Source of the DNA: Roseivivax lentus
Lineage (GTDB): Bacteria; Pseudomonadota; Alphaproteobacteria; Rhodobacterales; Rhodobacteraceae
NCBI RefSeq assembly: GCF_900156805.1
Contig: NZ_FTOQ01000018.1
Span: 1-64,000, forward strand
DNA: 64,000 nt
Reading direction: 5' to 3'
A program made the translations under genes and the position numbers. Below, piece by piece: positions 7,344 to 16,195 of the stretch; within the stretch, counting starts at the first letter, position 1, and every line of letters starts with the position of its first letter. The notes below the pieces were generated by a model. It was not told the origin of the DNA. It did not search any database and saw only the letters and a list, made by a program, of their open reading frames with translations.

Positions 7344-8051
7344 TCAGGGCCAGAGCCAGCCTTCCAGATGGCCGATATCGGGCAGCACGACCGCGGCATG
7401 GGGCGCGAGTTCGGCGTGCTCCGCGGGGCCGGTCAGCACCGCCACCGGCACCATGCCCGCCGCCGCGGCGGCCAGCAGATCATGGGTGCTGTCGCCCACC
7501 ATCGCGATCGCGCCGGGCGCCGCGCCGACCGCCTCGGCGAAGGCCAGAAGCGGGGCCGGATCGGGTTTCGCCCCAAAGCCCGAATCGCAGCCCGCGACGA
7601 AATCGAAGAAGCCGCCGATGCCCGCCGTGGCGAGATGCGCATGGGCCACGGCCTCGGCATCGTTGGTCATGACGCCCAGCCGCAGGCCCCGGTCGCGCAG
7701 GCCGCCGAGGCAGGGAGCGAGCGCCACGGGCGGCACCAGCGTGGCGGCGGCTGCGGCATCGGACAGCGCGCGCGCGATCTCCGGCGCCTCGCGCCCGGGC
7801 AGGCACTCGGCGAAGAGCGCCGCGACCTCGTCGTTGCTGCCCGCGATCACCGGGCTGTCGGCGGCGAAGCGGCCCGTCGAGAGGTCGTAGCGCACGGCGT
7901 CCGCCAGCGCGGCGCGGCGGCCTTCATCCCCGCCCGCGAGTTCGGTGATCACCTCACGCGCCCAGCCGTCCCAGGTAGCGCGGAAATCGAACAGCGTGCC
8001 GTCCTTGTCGAAGAGGATCGCCGAGATCCCGACGCGGGCGCTCAGGTCCAA
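7344..8051 (-). CDS. HAD-superfamily phosphatase (phosphoglycolate-phosphatase-like)
   Basis: A 235-residue haloacid-dehalogenase-type hydrolase. Motif I is LFDKDGTLFDF near residue 12-22, motif II LGVMTND, motif III the lysine in FGAKPDP, and motif IV MVGDSTHDLLAA. The helical cap between motifs I and II is of the C1 type found in phosphoglycolate phosphatases (Gph). The start is best placed at TTG 8051, which overlaps the end of the upstream DUF3572 gene by ten bases. No ATG lies between there and motif I. It should hydrolyse a small phosphorylated metabolite in the cytoplasm; 2-phosphoglycolate is likely, but the substrate cannot be settled from motifs. Confidence 0.85.
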   Translation of the reverse strand: MDLSARVGISAILFDKDGTLFDFRATWDGWAREVITELAGGDEGRRAALADAVRYDLSTGRFAADSPVIAGSNDEVAALFAECLPGREAPEIARALSDAAAAATLVPPVALAPCLGGLRDRGLRLGVMTNDAEAVAHAHLATAGIGGFFDFVAGCDSGFGAKPDPAPLLAFAEAVGAAPGAIAMVGDSTHDLLAAAAAGMVPVAVLTGPAEHAELAPHAAVVLPDIGHLEGWLWP

Positions 8052-8326
8052 TGCACGGCCTCGCCGCCGGGCAGGACGGCGCGGGCCGCCATGGGCGCGG
8101 AATAATCCAGCCCCTCGGCATCGCAGAAGGCCGCGATCCAGGCATCGTCCATCAAGAGGAAGTCGAGCACCGAGGCCTGGAAGTCCGGATCGCCGAACGC
8201 GCCGCGGAACTGCGCCTCGTCCGCGCCGGTCGCGCCGAGAAACACCGGCAGGAGCGTGTCGTTTCCGGCCAGCCACCCCACCGCCTTGAGGCCGATCACC
8301 TCGGCATTTGTTCGTGAAAGGATCAT
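8042..8326 (-). CDS. DUF3572 family protein
   Basis: A 94-residue acidic helical protein of the DUF3572 type, recognised by the opening GLKAVGWLAG, the middle FLDFLLMDD-like segment (LDFLLMDDAWIAAFCDAEGL) and its place next to a HAD phosphatase. I chose ATG 8326 over an upstream TTG at 8335; neither has a strong ribosome-binding site. Its stop overlaps the start of the phosphatase, so the two are translationally coupled. Function is unknown. Confidence 0.75.
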   Translation of the reverse strand: MILSRTNAEVIGLKAVGWLAGNDTLLPVFLGATGADEAQFRGAFGDPDFQASVLDFLLMDDAWIAAFCDAEGLDYSAPMAARAVLPGGEAVHWT

Positions 8327-8428
8327 TTTCACCAAATTGGAAAGAGTTTCTTAACCATCCATCATAAAGATGGGCGACAGGCAACGGACATCCCGTCCGT
8401 GCCGCCACGCAACGGTCGGAGCGCATCA

Positions 8429-9913
8429 ATGCCAGGACGGATCATGATCGTCGATGCCCAGCCGACGACCCGTGCCCTGCTGCGGGTGAAGCTCACCTGC
8501 GCCTATTATGAGACCGAACAGGCCGAAAGCGCGGAGGAAGCGTTGCGGCTCGCCCGAGTGTTCCGGCCCAACGTGGTGATCTTCGGCGATTCCCTGCCCG
8601 GCAACGATCCCGCGCGTTTCGTGACGCGGCTGCGCGGCGTGCTGCCGGGCGAACAGATCCGCTGCGTGTTCCTGCAGGCCAAGAGCTGCGCACAGGCACG
8701 GCACAGCGCGATTGCCGCGGGGGTCGAGGATGTCATGTCCCTGCCGCTCGACCATGAATACCTTCTCGCCCGGCTTCGCTGCATCTTCCGCGCCATCGAC
8801 AACGACCGCGACTCGCGGCTGCGCGAGGATGCGGACCGTGCGCTCGGCCTCGCCGAGGCGGCCCTGCCCTATCGCACCGGCGGGCGCCTGACGCTGATCC
8901 ATCCCGATCCGACCGCCCTGCCCTCGGCGCTTGTCGGCGCGCTCGAACGGGTCTGGCGCGGGCGCTTCGTCCGCAAGACGCCCGAGGACATCCTGCGCCG
9001 CGACAGCGACGGGGCGGCGACCGATCTCTACCTGCTCTTCGGCGCGCCCCGGCACGAGGCGCGCACCCTCGCGCTGCTCAGCGAATTGCGCGCCCACGGC
9101 CGAACCCGGCACGCCGCCATTCTCTACGGCGCGGCGCCCGGGCAGACCGCGGAGGCGGCGCGCGCGCTCGATCTCGGGGCCGACGACGCGGTCCTCTGGG
9201 ATTGCTGCCCCGAGGAGCTGGTGGCCTGGTGCGAGCGTCTGATCACGCGGCGCCGTGCCGCCGAAGCGCATCGCCTGCGCATGCAGACCGGTCTGCAGGC
9301 GGCCCTTGTCGATCCGCTGACCGGGCTCTGGAACCGCCGCTACGCCTTGCCCAATCTCGACCAGATGGTCGCGACCGCAGCGGCCACGGGCGACAGCTGC
9401 TGCGTGATGATCGCCGATCTCGATCACTTCAAGCGGGTGAACGACCGCCACGGCCACATGACCGGCGACGCGGTGCTGCGCAGCGTGGCGAAGCGCCTGC
9501 AATCGCAGCTGCGGGGCGTCGACGTGATCGCGCGGCTGGGCGGCGAGGAGTTTCTCATCCTGCTGCCCGATGCCGATCGCGATTATGCCGAAGCGACCGC
9601 GAGGCGGCTGATGGCCGCGCTTGCCGGCCGGCCGGTCACGCTGGCGCCGGGCGACACCGATATCGCGGTCTCGGTCAGTATCGGGATCGCCATGGGCCCG
9701 GGACAACCCACCGATGCGCCCTCGGGCTCGCAGCTTCTGGCCGAGGCCGACCGGGCCCTGTACCGCGCCAAGGCCGAGGGGCGCTCGCGCTGGCACTTCG
9801 CCACACCCGCCGCCAACAAGGACGGTGCGCGCTTCATGATCTCCGCCGATGCGCGCCGCAGCCTTCAGCGCCGCTTCTGGCCGGCGAGCCTTACTTCCAA
9901 ACGATCCGCATAG
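8429..9913 (+). CDS. pleD: PleD-like diguanylate cyclase (REC-REC-GGDEF)
   Basis: A 494-residue protein with the PleD layout: first receiver domain (1-120), second receiver-like domain (about 150-285), and a GGDEF domain (300-460) with GGEEF at 371-375 and an RxxD inhibitory site (RGVD) five residues before it. LDHFKRVND supplies the metal-binding residues. In the first receiver the usual phospho-acceptor aspartate is shifted (IFGDSLPG, Gly53-Asp54) and the acidic pair near the start is reduced to VDA, so phosphorylation may be absent. ATG 8429 was chosen because it places the receiver strand MIVDA in the normal position. The last ~50 bases overlap the convergent gene. Confidence 0.85.
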   Translation: MPGRIMIVDAQPTTRALLRVKLTCAYYETEQAESAEEALRLARVFRPNVVIFGDSLPGNDPARFVTRLRGVLPGEQIRCVFLQAKSCAQARHSAIAAGVEDVMSLPLDHEYLLARLRCIFRAIDNDRDSRLREDADRALGLAEAALPYRTGGRLTLIHPDPTALPSALVGALERVWRGRFVRKTPEDILRRDSDGAATDLYLLFGAPRHEARTLALLSELRAHGRTRHAAILYGAAPGQTAEAARALDLGADDAVLWDCCPEELVAWCERLITRRRAAEAHRLRMQTGLQAALVDPLTGLWNRRYALPNLDQMVATAAATGDSCCVMIADLDHFKRVNDRHGHMTGDAVLRSVAKRLQSQLRGVDVIARLGGEEFLILLPDADRDYAEATARRLMAALAGRPVTLAPGDTDIAVSVSIGIAMGPGQPTDAPSGSQLLAEADRALYRAKAEGRSRWHFATPAANKDGARFMISADARRSLQRRFWPASLTSKRSA

Positions 9914-10353
9914 GCGCGCCGCTCGGCCTCCGACATGGCCGCGACCCGTGCCACCAGCGCCGCCTGCCCCGCTGCGCGCCGCGCGGCGTTGCGCGCCGTC
10001 TCGGCCTCGAGCGCCGCCGCGAAGGCCGCGCTGTCGAAGGGCGTGCGGCGCAGGACCTCCAGCGCGCGGGTGGCCTCCGGCGTGACCACGCCGCGGCCCC
10101 GCTCGCGGGTCTGCCCGAATTCGAGCACGAGCCGACGCCGGTCCTCGGGCGCAAGCGCCTGCAGGAAGGCGATGCCCGCCGGGCCGCCATCGCGCCGCGG
10201 CGGCCCCTTGTCGATCCAGAGGCCCGCGATCAACCCGACGATCACGAGATTGAGCGCGACCGACACGAAGAGCACCGCCTTCACGAGGCGCGGCGTGCGC
10301 GGCTGCCCGCGCGGCGTGTCCGGAGTCCGGGGCGTTTGGGGGCTTTCGGCCAT
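9865..10353 (-). CDS. Periplasmic heavy-metal-sensor-like protein
   Basis: A 162-residue protein with a proline-rich cytoplasmic start, one membrane segment at about 26-45, and a periplasmic helical part (60-155) of the CnrX/ZraP type: repeated charged helices with ALAPEDRRRLV and AMSEAERRAYADRL. Such proteins sense metals or chaperone proteins in the periplasm. It follows a single-span protein and an ECF sigma factor on the same strand, an order like the cnr system, where a periplasmic sensor and a membrane anti-sigma factor hold the sigma factor. No histidine-rich metal site is visible, so what it binds is unknown. Confidence 0.7.
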   Translation of the reverse strand: MAESPQTPRTPDTPRGQPRTPRLVKAVLFVSVALNLVIVGLIAGLWIDKGPPRRDGGPAGIAFLQALAPEDRRRLVLEFGQTRERGRGVVTPEATRALEVLRRTPFDSAAFAAALEAETARNAARRAAGQAALVARVAAMSEAERRAYADRLEVRLAGQKRR

Positions 10354-10356
10354 GGC

Positions 10357-10734
10357 TCAGCCCTCCTCCAGCACGGTCGCGAAATCGGTGCCGAAGAGCG
10401 TGCTGCCCGCCGCATTCTCCGCGCCGGTCCAGAGCACCGCCAGCGGATCGGCGATGGGGCCGGGGCCGGCGATCCCGATCCAGAGGCCCGCAAGCCCCGC
10501 CGCCGCCAGTCCCGACAGCGCGGGCCAGCCGCCCAGCGCCTCCCGGATCTGACCCAGCGCCGTGCCCCGAAGCGGCCGTGCCTCCCGGTTGCGGTGATCG
10601 GCCGCCATCCCCGCCGCCTGCTCCGCCAGCCGCGCGAGGAAGGCCGGATCCGGGCGTTCGGGCGCGTTCCGGCCCGCCTCGAAATAGCGCTCGAGCGGGT
10701 CGTCCCGCTTCTGCCCGCGTTCAGTCTTCGCCAT
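10357..10734 (-). CDS. Single-span membrane protein, putative anti-sigma factor
   Basis: A 125-residue protein with a soluble N-terminal half rich in charged residues (DDPLERYFEAGR, FLARLAEQAAGM), one hydrophobic segment at about 75-95 (LSGLAAAGLAGLWIGIAG) and a short tail. Its first codons overlap the end of the ECF sigma factor gene by 14 bases. Size, topology and position fit an anti-sigma factor that keeps the sigma factor at the membrane, but no zinc-binding anti-sigma motif is present, so the role is inferred from context. Confidence 0.6.
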   Translation of the reverse strand: MAKTERGQKRDDPLERYFEAGRNAPERPDPAFLARLAEQAAGMAADHRNREARPLRGTALGQIREALGGWPALSGLAAAGLAGLWIGIAGPGPIADPLAVLWTGAENAAGSTLFGTDFATVLEEG

Positions 10735-11299
10735 ATCCCAACTCCTCGCGTCGTCCGGCCAGCCGCGCCTCTAGGGCACGGCGGCCGCGGGCGATCAGAC
10801 TTTCCGCCGCCCGCGGTCCGATGTCCATGATCCGCGCGACCTCGCGCGTGTCGCAGCCTTCGAGATGCCTGAGCACCACCGCCTGCCGCTGACGGTCGGG
10901 CAGCGTGGCCAGCGCCGCCTGCAGGGCCGAGGCACGTGCCCGCGCATCCATCGCCTCGGCCGCCCCGGGGCGGTCATCGGCGATCTCGGGTGCCGCCTCG
11001 AGCCCGGTATCGCGCAGCTTGCGCAGCCGGTCGATGCAGAGATTCGCGGTGACGCGGTAGAGCCAGGTGCGCACCTTGGCCTCGCCCGCGCGCCAGGCCG
11101 GCGCCTGCCGCCAGAGCCGCAAGAGCGCCTCCTGCGTCACGTCCTCGGCCTCGGCCCGGTCCGACAGAAGACGGTGGGCATGGGCGAAGACGCGCGGCGC
11201 GAGCCGCAGGCTGAGGACCCGTGCCGCCGCCGCATCGCCTGCGGCGAGCCGCGCCAGAAGCGCGTCGTCGCTTTCCTCGCCATTCATGTCCAGCGCCAC
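10721..11299 (-). CDS. ECF-type RNA polymerase sigma factor
   Basis: A 192-residue sigma-70 family protein of the extracytoplasmic-function group. Region 2 includes LSDRAEAEDVTQEALLRLWR and TWLYRVTANLCIDRLRK; region 4 includes LPDRQRQAVVLRHLEGCDTREVA and the helix-turn-helix ending RAAESLIARGRRALE. It directs RNA polymerase to a small regulon, probably metal or envelope stress. The ATG may be 11299 or 11287. Downstream and overlapping are a putative anti-sigma factor and a metal-sensor-like protein; 64 bases upstream ends a secreted EF-hand protein on the same strand. Confidence 0.9.
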   Translation of the reverse strand: MALDMNGEESDDALLARLAAGDAAAARVLSLRLAPRVFAHAHRLLSDRAEAEDVTQEALLRLWRQAPAWRAGEAKVRTWLYRVTANLCIDRLRKLRDTGLEAAPEIADDRPGAAEAMDARARASALQAALATLPDRQRQAVVLRHLEGCDTREVARIMDIGPRAAESLIARGRRALEARLAGRREELGYGED

Positions 11300-11363
11300 C
11301 GCAGCCGCCCGATCTTCCAGCCGTTAGCGCGCCCCGCCATGCGCGACAAGGGCGCGGACCGGC

Positions 11364-11852
11364 TCAGTCCTGCCGCGCGCCGGGGCCCTGCCCGTGGCCC
11401 GGACGGCCATGGCCGCGCCCGCCACGCCGCTTTTCGAGCGCCGCGAATTCCTCGGCGCTGACGGCGCCATCGGCATCCGCGTCGAGCCGGTCGAACATCG
11501 CCGCCGGATCGCGCCAGGCGGTGATCTCGGCATAGCTGAGCGCACCGTCGCCGTTCTGGTCGAGGCGCGCGATCCGCCGCGCGATGCGCTCCGCCTGCGC
11601 GGCCTGCCGGTGGGCCAGGATCTCCGCGACGCTCAATTGCCCGTCCCCGTCGCTGTCGCGTTCGGCGAATCGCGCCGCGGCCTGTGCAGCGAGTTCGGCT
11701 TCGGTCAATTGCCCGTCCGCATCGGCATCGAGCATCTCGAAGCTCGGGCCCCGGAGGCCGTCCGCGCCGCGCATCTCCGGCGGATGCGCGAAGGCCGCGC
11801 CGCCCGCAAGAGCCGCGATGAGAAGACTGGTAGTGAAGGTGCCGTGGATCAT
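11364..11852 (-). CDS. Secreted EF-hand protein (four calcium-binding loops)
   Basis: A 162-residue protein with a signal peptide (1-22, cleavage after AFA) and four EF-hand loops: DADADGQLTEAE, DSDGDGQLSVAE, DQNGDGALSYAE and DADADGAVSAEE. Each has acidic or oxygen-bearing residues at loop positions 1, 3, 5 and 12 and glycine at 6. The tail (about 145-162) is rich in glycine, histidine and arginine and could bind other metals. AGGAG seven bases before the ATG at 11852 supports the start. It probably buffers or senses calcium in the periplasm and is the first gene of the sigma-factor cluster. Confidence 0.85.
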   Translation of the reverse strand: MIHGTFTTSLLIAALAGGAAFAHPPEMRGADGLRGPSFEMLDADADGQLTEAELAAQAAARFAERDSDGDGQLSVAEILAHRQAAQAERIARRIARLDQNGDGALSYAEITAWRDPAAMFDRLDADADGAVSAEEFAALEKRRGGRGHGRPGHGQGPGARQD

Positions 11853-12082
11853 GGTGAACTCCTGTCTGTCCGTTGCATCGCGGCCCGGAAGGCCCGTTCG
11901 GCGCTTCGTCCCGATGCATGACCCTTTCACGCGCCACTCGGCGGATTCCGTCGAATTTTCTTCGGCGCGGCCGGAAAAACTCCGCCGGCGCGCGCGCGAC
12001 ATCCAGCCGCAAGGACACACTGCGCCCTTCAAACGTCGGCGGCCGGGGTTCATATTCCGCCCGACACGACTCCGGAGTTCCC

Positions 12083-12475
12083 ATGGCATCCGCCGACGAG
12101 ACGATCGAGGCCCGCGCAACCTGGCCCGCCCTCATCAAGGGCTGGCGCAGGCGCTGTCCCAATTGCGGCACCGGTCCGCTTCTGTCGGGCTACCTGAAGG
12201 TGCGCGACCGCTGTCCGGTCTGCCGCGAGGCGCTGCATCACCACCGCGCGGATGACGGCCCGGCCTACCTGACGATCCTGATCGTCGGCCACCTGATGGC
12301 GCCGCTGCTGCTGATCGTGTTCGAGACATGGCGGCCCGAACCGCTGGTCCTCTTCACCATCTTTGCGGTTGGCTGTATCGGCCTTTCCCTCTACCTTCTG
12401 CCCCGATTGAAAGGGGCCATCGTCGCGTTCCAATGGGCGCGCGGCATGCACGGTTTCGGCGGCGACACCACGTGA
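12083..12475 (+). CDS. DUF983 membrane protein with zinc-ribbon start
   Basis: A 130-residue protein. The N-terminal part has two C-x-x-C pairs (CPNCGTG and CPVCREA), as in the DUF983 family, then HHHRADDGPAYL and two membrane segments (about 60-80 and 88-108). Family members are widely conserved in alphaproteobacteria and of unproven function; a link to cytochrome oxidase or copper has been suggested from gene neighbourhoods elsewhere, but nothing here tests that. The start ATG 12083 follows CGGAG. It stands upstream of a Nudix hydrolase gene on the same strand. Confidence 0.8.
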   Translation: MASADETIEARATWPALIKGWRRRCPNCGTGPLLSGYLKVRDRCPVCREALHHHRADDGPAYLTILIVGHLMAPLLLIVFETWRPEPLVLFTIFAVGCIGLSLYLLPRLKGAIVAFQWARGMHGFGGDTT

Positions 12476-12527
12476 CGTGCGCCTCCGTGCCGCCCGGGCG
12501 CCGAGGCGCATCATGGCAGGGGAAAGC

Positions 12528-13241
12528 ATGACGGAGCACGCCGCGGCCGGGGCGCCGCAAGACAAATCCGCCCTGCGCGACGCCGCGACGGTGATCGTGC
12601 TGCGCGACCGGGCGACGCGGCCCCATGTGCTGATGGGCCAGCGCGGCGCCAAGGCCGTGTTCATGCCGTCGAAATTCGTCTTTCCCGGCGGTGCCCGCGA
12701 TCCCGGCGATGCCCGCGTGCCGCTGGCGGGCGAGCTGCCCGCGATCTGCCGGGACCGGCTGCAGGAAGACAGCGCGCCGGAGCCCGCCCGCGCGCTTCCG
12801 CTGACCGCGATTCGCGAATTGTTCGAAGAGACCGGGCAGATCCTCGGCACCCCGGCGGACTGGCCGGACCCGCCCGCCGATTGGCGCGCCTTCGCGGCGA
12901 CCGGGCACCGGCCCTCGGCGGAAGCGCTGCAATTCGTGTTCCGCGCGATCACGCCCCCCGGCAGGCCGCGCCGCTTCGACGCGCGGTTCTTCCTCGCCGA
13001 TGCCGAGGCGCTGGCCTCCGACCCGGACGATTTCAGCGCCGCCTCGGATGAGCTGTCGCATCTGCGCTGGGTCGCGCTCGACGAGGTCCGCGCGCTCGAC
13101 ATGCCCTTCATCACCGAAGTGGTCCTGGCCGAGATCGCGGCCCGCGCCGCCGATCCCGCGCCACCCGTCTCGGTGCCGTTCTTCCGCAACGATGACGAGG
13201 AAAGCCTGTTCCTGCGGCTGCGCGGCGAACGGCTGATCTGA
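12528..13241 (+). CDS. Nudix hydrolase
   Basis: A 237-residue Nudix protein. The Nudix helix is AIRELFEETGQIL (R-E-x-x-E-E-T-G), preceded by the beta-strand KFVFPGGARDPGDARV. An unusually long insertion of about 40 residues separates the GG from the catalytic helix, as in the NUDT8/NUDT19-like branch that often acts on CoA derivatives. ATG 12528 is chosen over 12513 because AGGGGAA lies just before it. A strong hairpin follows between it and metK. It probably removes nucleotide diphosphate derivatives, substrate unknown. Confidence 0.85.
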   Translation: MTEHAAAGAPQDKSALRDAATVIVLRDRATRPHVLMGQRGAKAVFMPSKFVFPGGARDPGDARVPLAGELPAICRDRLQEDSAPEPARALPLTAIRELFEETGQILGTPADWPDPPADWRAFAATGHRPSAEALQFVFRAITPPGRPRRFDARFFLADAEALASDPDDFSAASDELSHLRWVALDEVRALDMPFITEVVLAEIAARAADPAPPVSVPFFRNDDEESLFLRLRGERLI

Positions 13242-13334
13242 GATGCGCCACGGCGTTTGCCGCCCGCGCCGAATGTCCGCAACGACGCGCCGCGCCCCTG
13301 TCACGACCGGACCGGAAATACCTCTCGGGGGAGC

Positions 13335-13361
13335 GCGAGGGGGCAGACAGCCCCCTCGCTT
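13335..13361. terminator. Bidirectional hairpin terminator
   Basis: Perfect nine-base stem GCGAGGGGG / CCCCCTCGC (13335-13343 and 13351-13359) around CAGACAG, followed by a short T run on the plus side. It lies between the convergent Nudix gene and metK and could serve both. Confidence 0.6.
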
Positions 13362-13433
13362 TCCAGGCGCGTCATGGACGCAAGCTTAACGGCGATGACC
13401 CGCGCCCCGCCAAGGCCTCAAACCGCGCCGCGA

Positions 13434-14612
13434 TCAGGTCTCGCGAGCGAGCGCCTCGGCCAGATCCGTGCGTTCCCACGAAAACCCGCCATCGGCTTCC
13501 GGATCGCGCCCGAAATGCCCATAGGCCGCCGTGCGCGCATAGATCGGCCGGTTCAGGTCGAGATGCGTGCGGATGCCGCGCGGGGTGAGGTCCATGACCT
13601 TCGGGATGGCCTTCTCGATCGCCGCCGGCTCCACCTCGCCGGTGCCGAACGTGTCGCAATAGATGGACAGGGGCTTCGCGACACCGATCGCGTAGGAGAG
13701 CTGGATCGTGCAGCGCTCCGCGAGCCCTGCCGCCACCACGTTCTTCGCCAGGTACCGCGCCGCATAGGCCGCCGAGCGGTCGACCTTGGTCGGATCCTTG
13801 CCGGAAAACGCGCCGCCGCCATGGGGCGCCGCGCCGCCATAGGTGTCGACGATGATCTTGCGGCCCGTGAGACCCGCATCGCCGTCGGGCCCCCCGATCA
13901 CGAAGGTGCCGGTGGGGTTCACCCACCATTCCGTGGAGGCGTCGATCCAGCCGTCGGGCAGCACGTCGCGGATATAGGGCTCCACGATGGCGCGGATATC
14001 GTCGGAGCTCTGGCTGTCATCGGCGTGCTGCGTCGAGAGCACGATCTGCGTGACCCCCACCGGCTTGCCGTTCTCGTAGCGCACCGAGAGCTGGGTCTTG
14101 GCGTCGGGCCGCAGAAGCGGCTCTTCGCCCGATTTGCGCACCTCGGCCAGCCGCCGCAGGATCGCGTGGCTGAACAGGATCGGCGCCGGCATCAGCGCGT
14201 CGGTCTCGTTCGTGGCATAGCCGAACATGATGCCCTGGTCGCCCGCGCCCTCGTCGCCGCGCTCGCCGGTGACACCTTGCGCGATATGCGCCGATTGCTC
14301 GTGCAGCAGGTTGGTGATCTCGCAGGTGTTCCAGTGGAACTTGTCCTGCTCGTAGCCGATGTCGCGGATGCAGTCGCGGGCGATGTCGGGAATGCGGCCC
14401 ATATACTCGGCGAGCTTGGCCTGGTCGGTCAGCCCGACCTCGCCGCCGATGACGACGCGGTTGGTGGTGGCGAAGGTCTCGCAGGCGACGCGCGCCAGCG
14501 GGTCTTCCGCCAGAAGCGCATCGAGGATCGCGTCCGAAATCCGGTCGCACACCTTGTCGGGATGCCCCTCGGAGACGGACTCGGAGGTGAAGATATAATC
14601 GTTACGGGCCAT
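13434..14612 (-). CDS. metK: S-adenosylmethionine synthase
   Basis: A 392-residue MetK that makes SAM from methionine and ATP in the cytoplasm. The sequence opens with [18 protein letters not shown], has the [12 protein letters not shown] loop at about 118-129 and the P-loop-like [22 protein letters not shown] further on, all hallmark MetK motifs. The start is ATG 14612 (MARNDYIF), eight bases after GGAG; the extra ten upstream codons in the same frame lie inside the riboswitch and are not expected to be translated. The gene is downstream of lnt in the same direction. Translation is most likely controlled by the SAM/SAH riboswitch in the 65-base gap. Confidence 0.97.
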   Translation of the reverse strand: MARNDYIFTSESVSEGHPDKVCDRISDAILDALLAEDPLARVACETFATTNRVVIGGEVGLTDQAKLAEYMGRIPDIARDCIRDIGYEQDKFHWNTCEITNLLHEQSAHIAQGVTGERGDEGAGDQGIMFGYATNETDALMPAPILFSHAILRRLAEVRKSGEEPLLRPDAKTQLSVRYENGKPVGVTQIVLSTQHADDSQSSDDIRAIVEPYIRDVLPDGWIDASTEWWVNPTGTFVIGGPDGDAGLTGRKIIVDTYGGAAPHGGGAFSGKDPTKVDRSAAYAARYLAKNVVAAGLAERCTIQLSYAIGVAKPLSIYCDTFGTGEVEPAAIEKAIPKVMDLTPRGIRTHLDLNRPIYARTAAYGHFGRDPEADGGFSWERTDLAEALARET

Positions 14613-14617
14613 GGGAA

Positions 14618-14661
14618 GTGCTCCATTAGGGTCTGCTGTCACGCCAGGAAGCCGTTGTGAC
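14618..14661 (-). promoter_or_regulatory. SAM/SAH riboswitch in front of metK
   Basis: Read on the minus strand the gap before metK has the stem TCAC/GTGA enclosing AACGGCTTCCTGGC, then a short spacer and AATGGAGCAC just before the ATG. This is the SAM/SAH riboswitch consensus: the CGGCTTCC loop can pair with the GGAGC ribosome-binding site (14620-14624) as a pseudoknot. When SAM is bound the ribosome-binding site is hidden, so metK translation falls. The class was described from Rhodobacterales metK leaders. The element lies only about 17 bases from the lnt stop codon, so it can act inside a read-through transcript. Confidence 0.9.
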
Positions 14662-14677
14662 AGGGAATAAGGTCGAG

Positions 14678-16195
14678 TTATCCGCGCAGCCCGGTGCCGT
14701 CAATCGGATTGCGCCGCAGAGAGGCGACGCCCAGCGCCACGAGCCCGAGAAGACACAACAGGATCGGCCAGTCGCCGGTGCGGCTGTAAAGCGTCGGCGG
14801 CAAGGGCGGCGGGATCGCGGCATCCACGTGCCCGGACAGGCCGAGGCCCAGCCGCGCGGTGATGCGGCCCTGCCCGTCGATCACCGCCGACACGCCGGTA
14901 TTGGCCGCCCGCATCACCGGCAGCCCCTGCTCGATAGCACGCAGCCGGGCCTGCATGAGGTGCTGGTAGGGCCCGGACCATTGCCCGAACCACGCATCGT
15001 TGGTCATCTGCAGGATCATGTCCGCGCGCGCGGGCGCCCCGCCGACATCCTGCGGAAAGACCGCCTCGTAGCAGATCAGCGGCAGCGCCGTGCCGAGATC
15101 GCCGAGATCGATCAGCCGCGGGCCCGGCCCCGCGGAATAGCCGTATTCGGCGCGCTGCGCGAGGCCCGAGACCTCGATATGCCGGAACAGCCACGCGGCG
15201 GGCATGTATTCCCCGAACGGCACGAGGTGATGCTTGTCATAAGTGTCGCGCACCGCCCCGTCCGGGCCGATCAGCACCGAGGAATTGTAGTAGCGGTCCG
15301 CTTCGGCGCGCTGGATGCCGATCAGCACGGGCACCGGTCCCGCGGCGTCCGAGACGATGCGCAGCGCCTCGCCCGCATGGTTCAGAAGCATCGGCAGCGC
15401 GGTTTCCGGCCACAGGATCAGGTCCGGCTGCGGCCCGGCCGCGGTGGCGCGAATCTGCCGTTCGAAGAACATCTGCGCGCGGCCGGGCAGCCATTTCTCG
15501 GCCTGCGGGGCGTTCGGCTGCACAAGACGAATCACCGGGCGGCCCTCTTCGGGCGCGGGCGGCGCGATCCTTGCCCAGCCGATGCCAAAGAGCATCGCCG
15601 CCCCGAGGCAGGCCGCAAGCCCGGCGCGCCAATCGCGCTGCCCGAGCGCGCTGACCGTCAGCGCCACCAGCGCGAGGAGCAACAGGTTGAGCCCGTGCGG
15701 CCCGATCCAGGCCAGCCATTGCACGGCGGTCGTGGGCGCCAGCACGTAGCCCACCATGCCCCAGGGAAAGCCCGTCAGCATGTAGGCCCGGGCGAGTTCC
15801 GACAGCGCCCAGAGCGGCACGATCAGCCAGGGCGCCGAAAACCGCGCGGCGACCCAGGCGGGCCAGGCCCAGAAGAGCGCGAAGCCCCCCGCCGCAAGCA
15901 CCAGCGCGAAGGGCGCCATCCAGCCCGTGACCGCCGCATCAACAAGGAAAGGCTCCACCAGCCAGCTCATGGAAAATCCGAAATAGCCCGCGCCGAAGGC
16001 CCAGGCGGTCCAGCCTGCCTGCCGGGGCGTGGCGGCCGCGCGGATCAGCCAGAGCGCGCCGCCCAGCGCCACAAGTGCCAGATACCACAGGTCGAAGGGC
16101 GCCTGACCGGTCGCGAAGATCAGCCCCAGAAACAGCGCGCCGCCCGCGAGCTTGGCCTGGCTCGGCGTTTCGGCGTCGAGGGTCGTCTCAGCCAT
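14678..16195 (-). CDS. lnt: Apolipoprotein N-acyltransferase
   Basis: A 505-residue inner-membrane enzyme that adds the third acyl chain to the N-terminal cysteine of lipoproteins. There are about six membrane segments in the first 210 residues, one near the C-terminus, and a periplasmic nitrilase-type domain (about 225-480) with the catalytic triad glutamate in [10 protein letters not shown], lysine in [12 protein letters not shown] and cysteine in LICYEAVFP. Its start overlaps the end of corC by eight bases. Several lipoproteins in this window (e.g. those at 18802 and 40045) would be substrates. Confidence 0.95.
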   Translation of the reverse strand: MAETTLDAETPSQAKLAGGALFLGLIFATGQAPFDLWYLALVALGGALWLIRAAATPRQAGWTAWAFGAGYFGFSMSWLVEPFLVDAAVTGWMAPFALVLAAGGFALFWAWPAWVAARFSAPWLIVPLWALSELARAYMLTGFPWGMVGYVLAPTTAVQWLAWIGPHGLNLLLLALVALTVSALGQRDWRAGLAACLGAAMLFGIGWARIAPPAPEEGRPVIRLVQPNAPQAEKWLPGRAQMFFERQIRATAAGPQPDLILWPETALPMLLNHAGEALRIVSDAAGPVPVLIGIQRAEADRYYNSSVLIGPDGAVRDTYDKHHLVPFGEYMPAAWLFRHIEVSGLAQRAEYGYSAGPGPRLIDLGDLGTALPLICYEAVFPQDVGGAPARADMILQMTNDAWFGQWSGPYQHLMQARLRAIEQGLPVMRAANTGVSAVIDGQGRITARLGLGLSGHVDAAIPPPLPPTLYSRTGDWPILLCLLGLVALGVASLRRNPIDGTGLRG

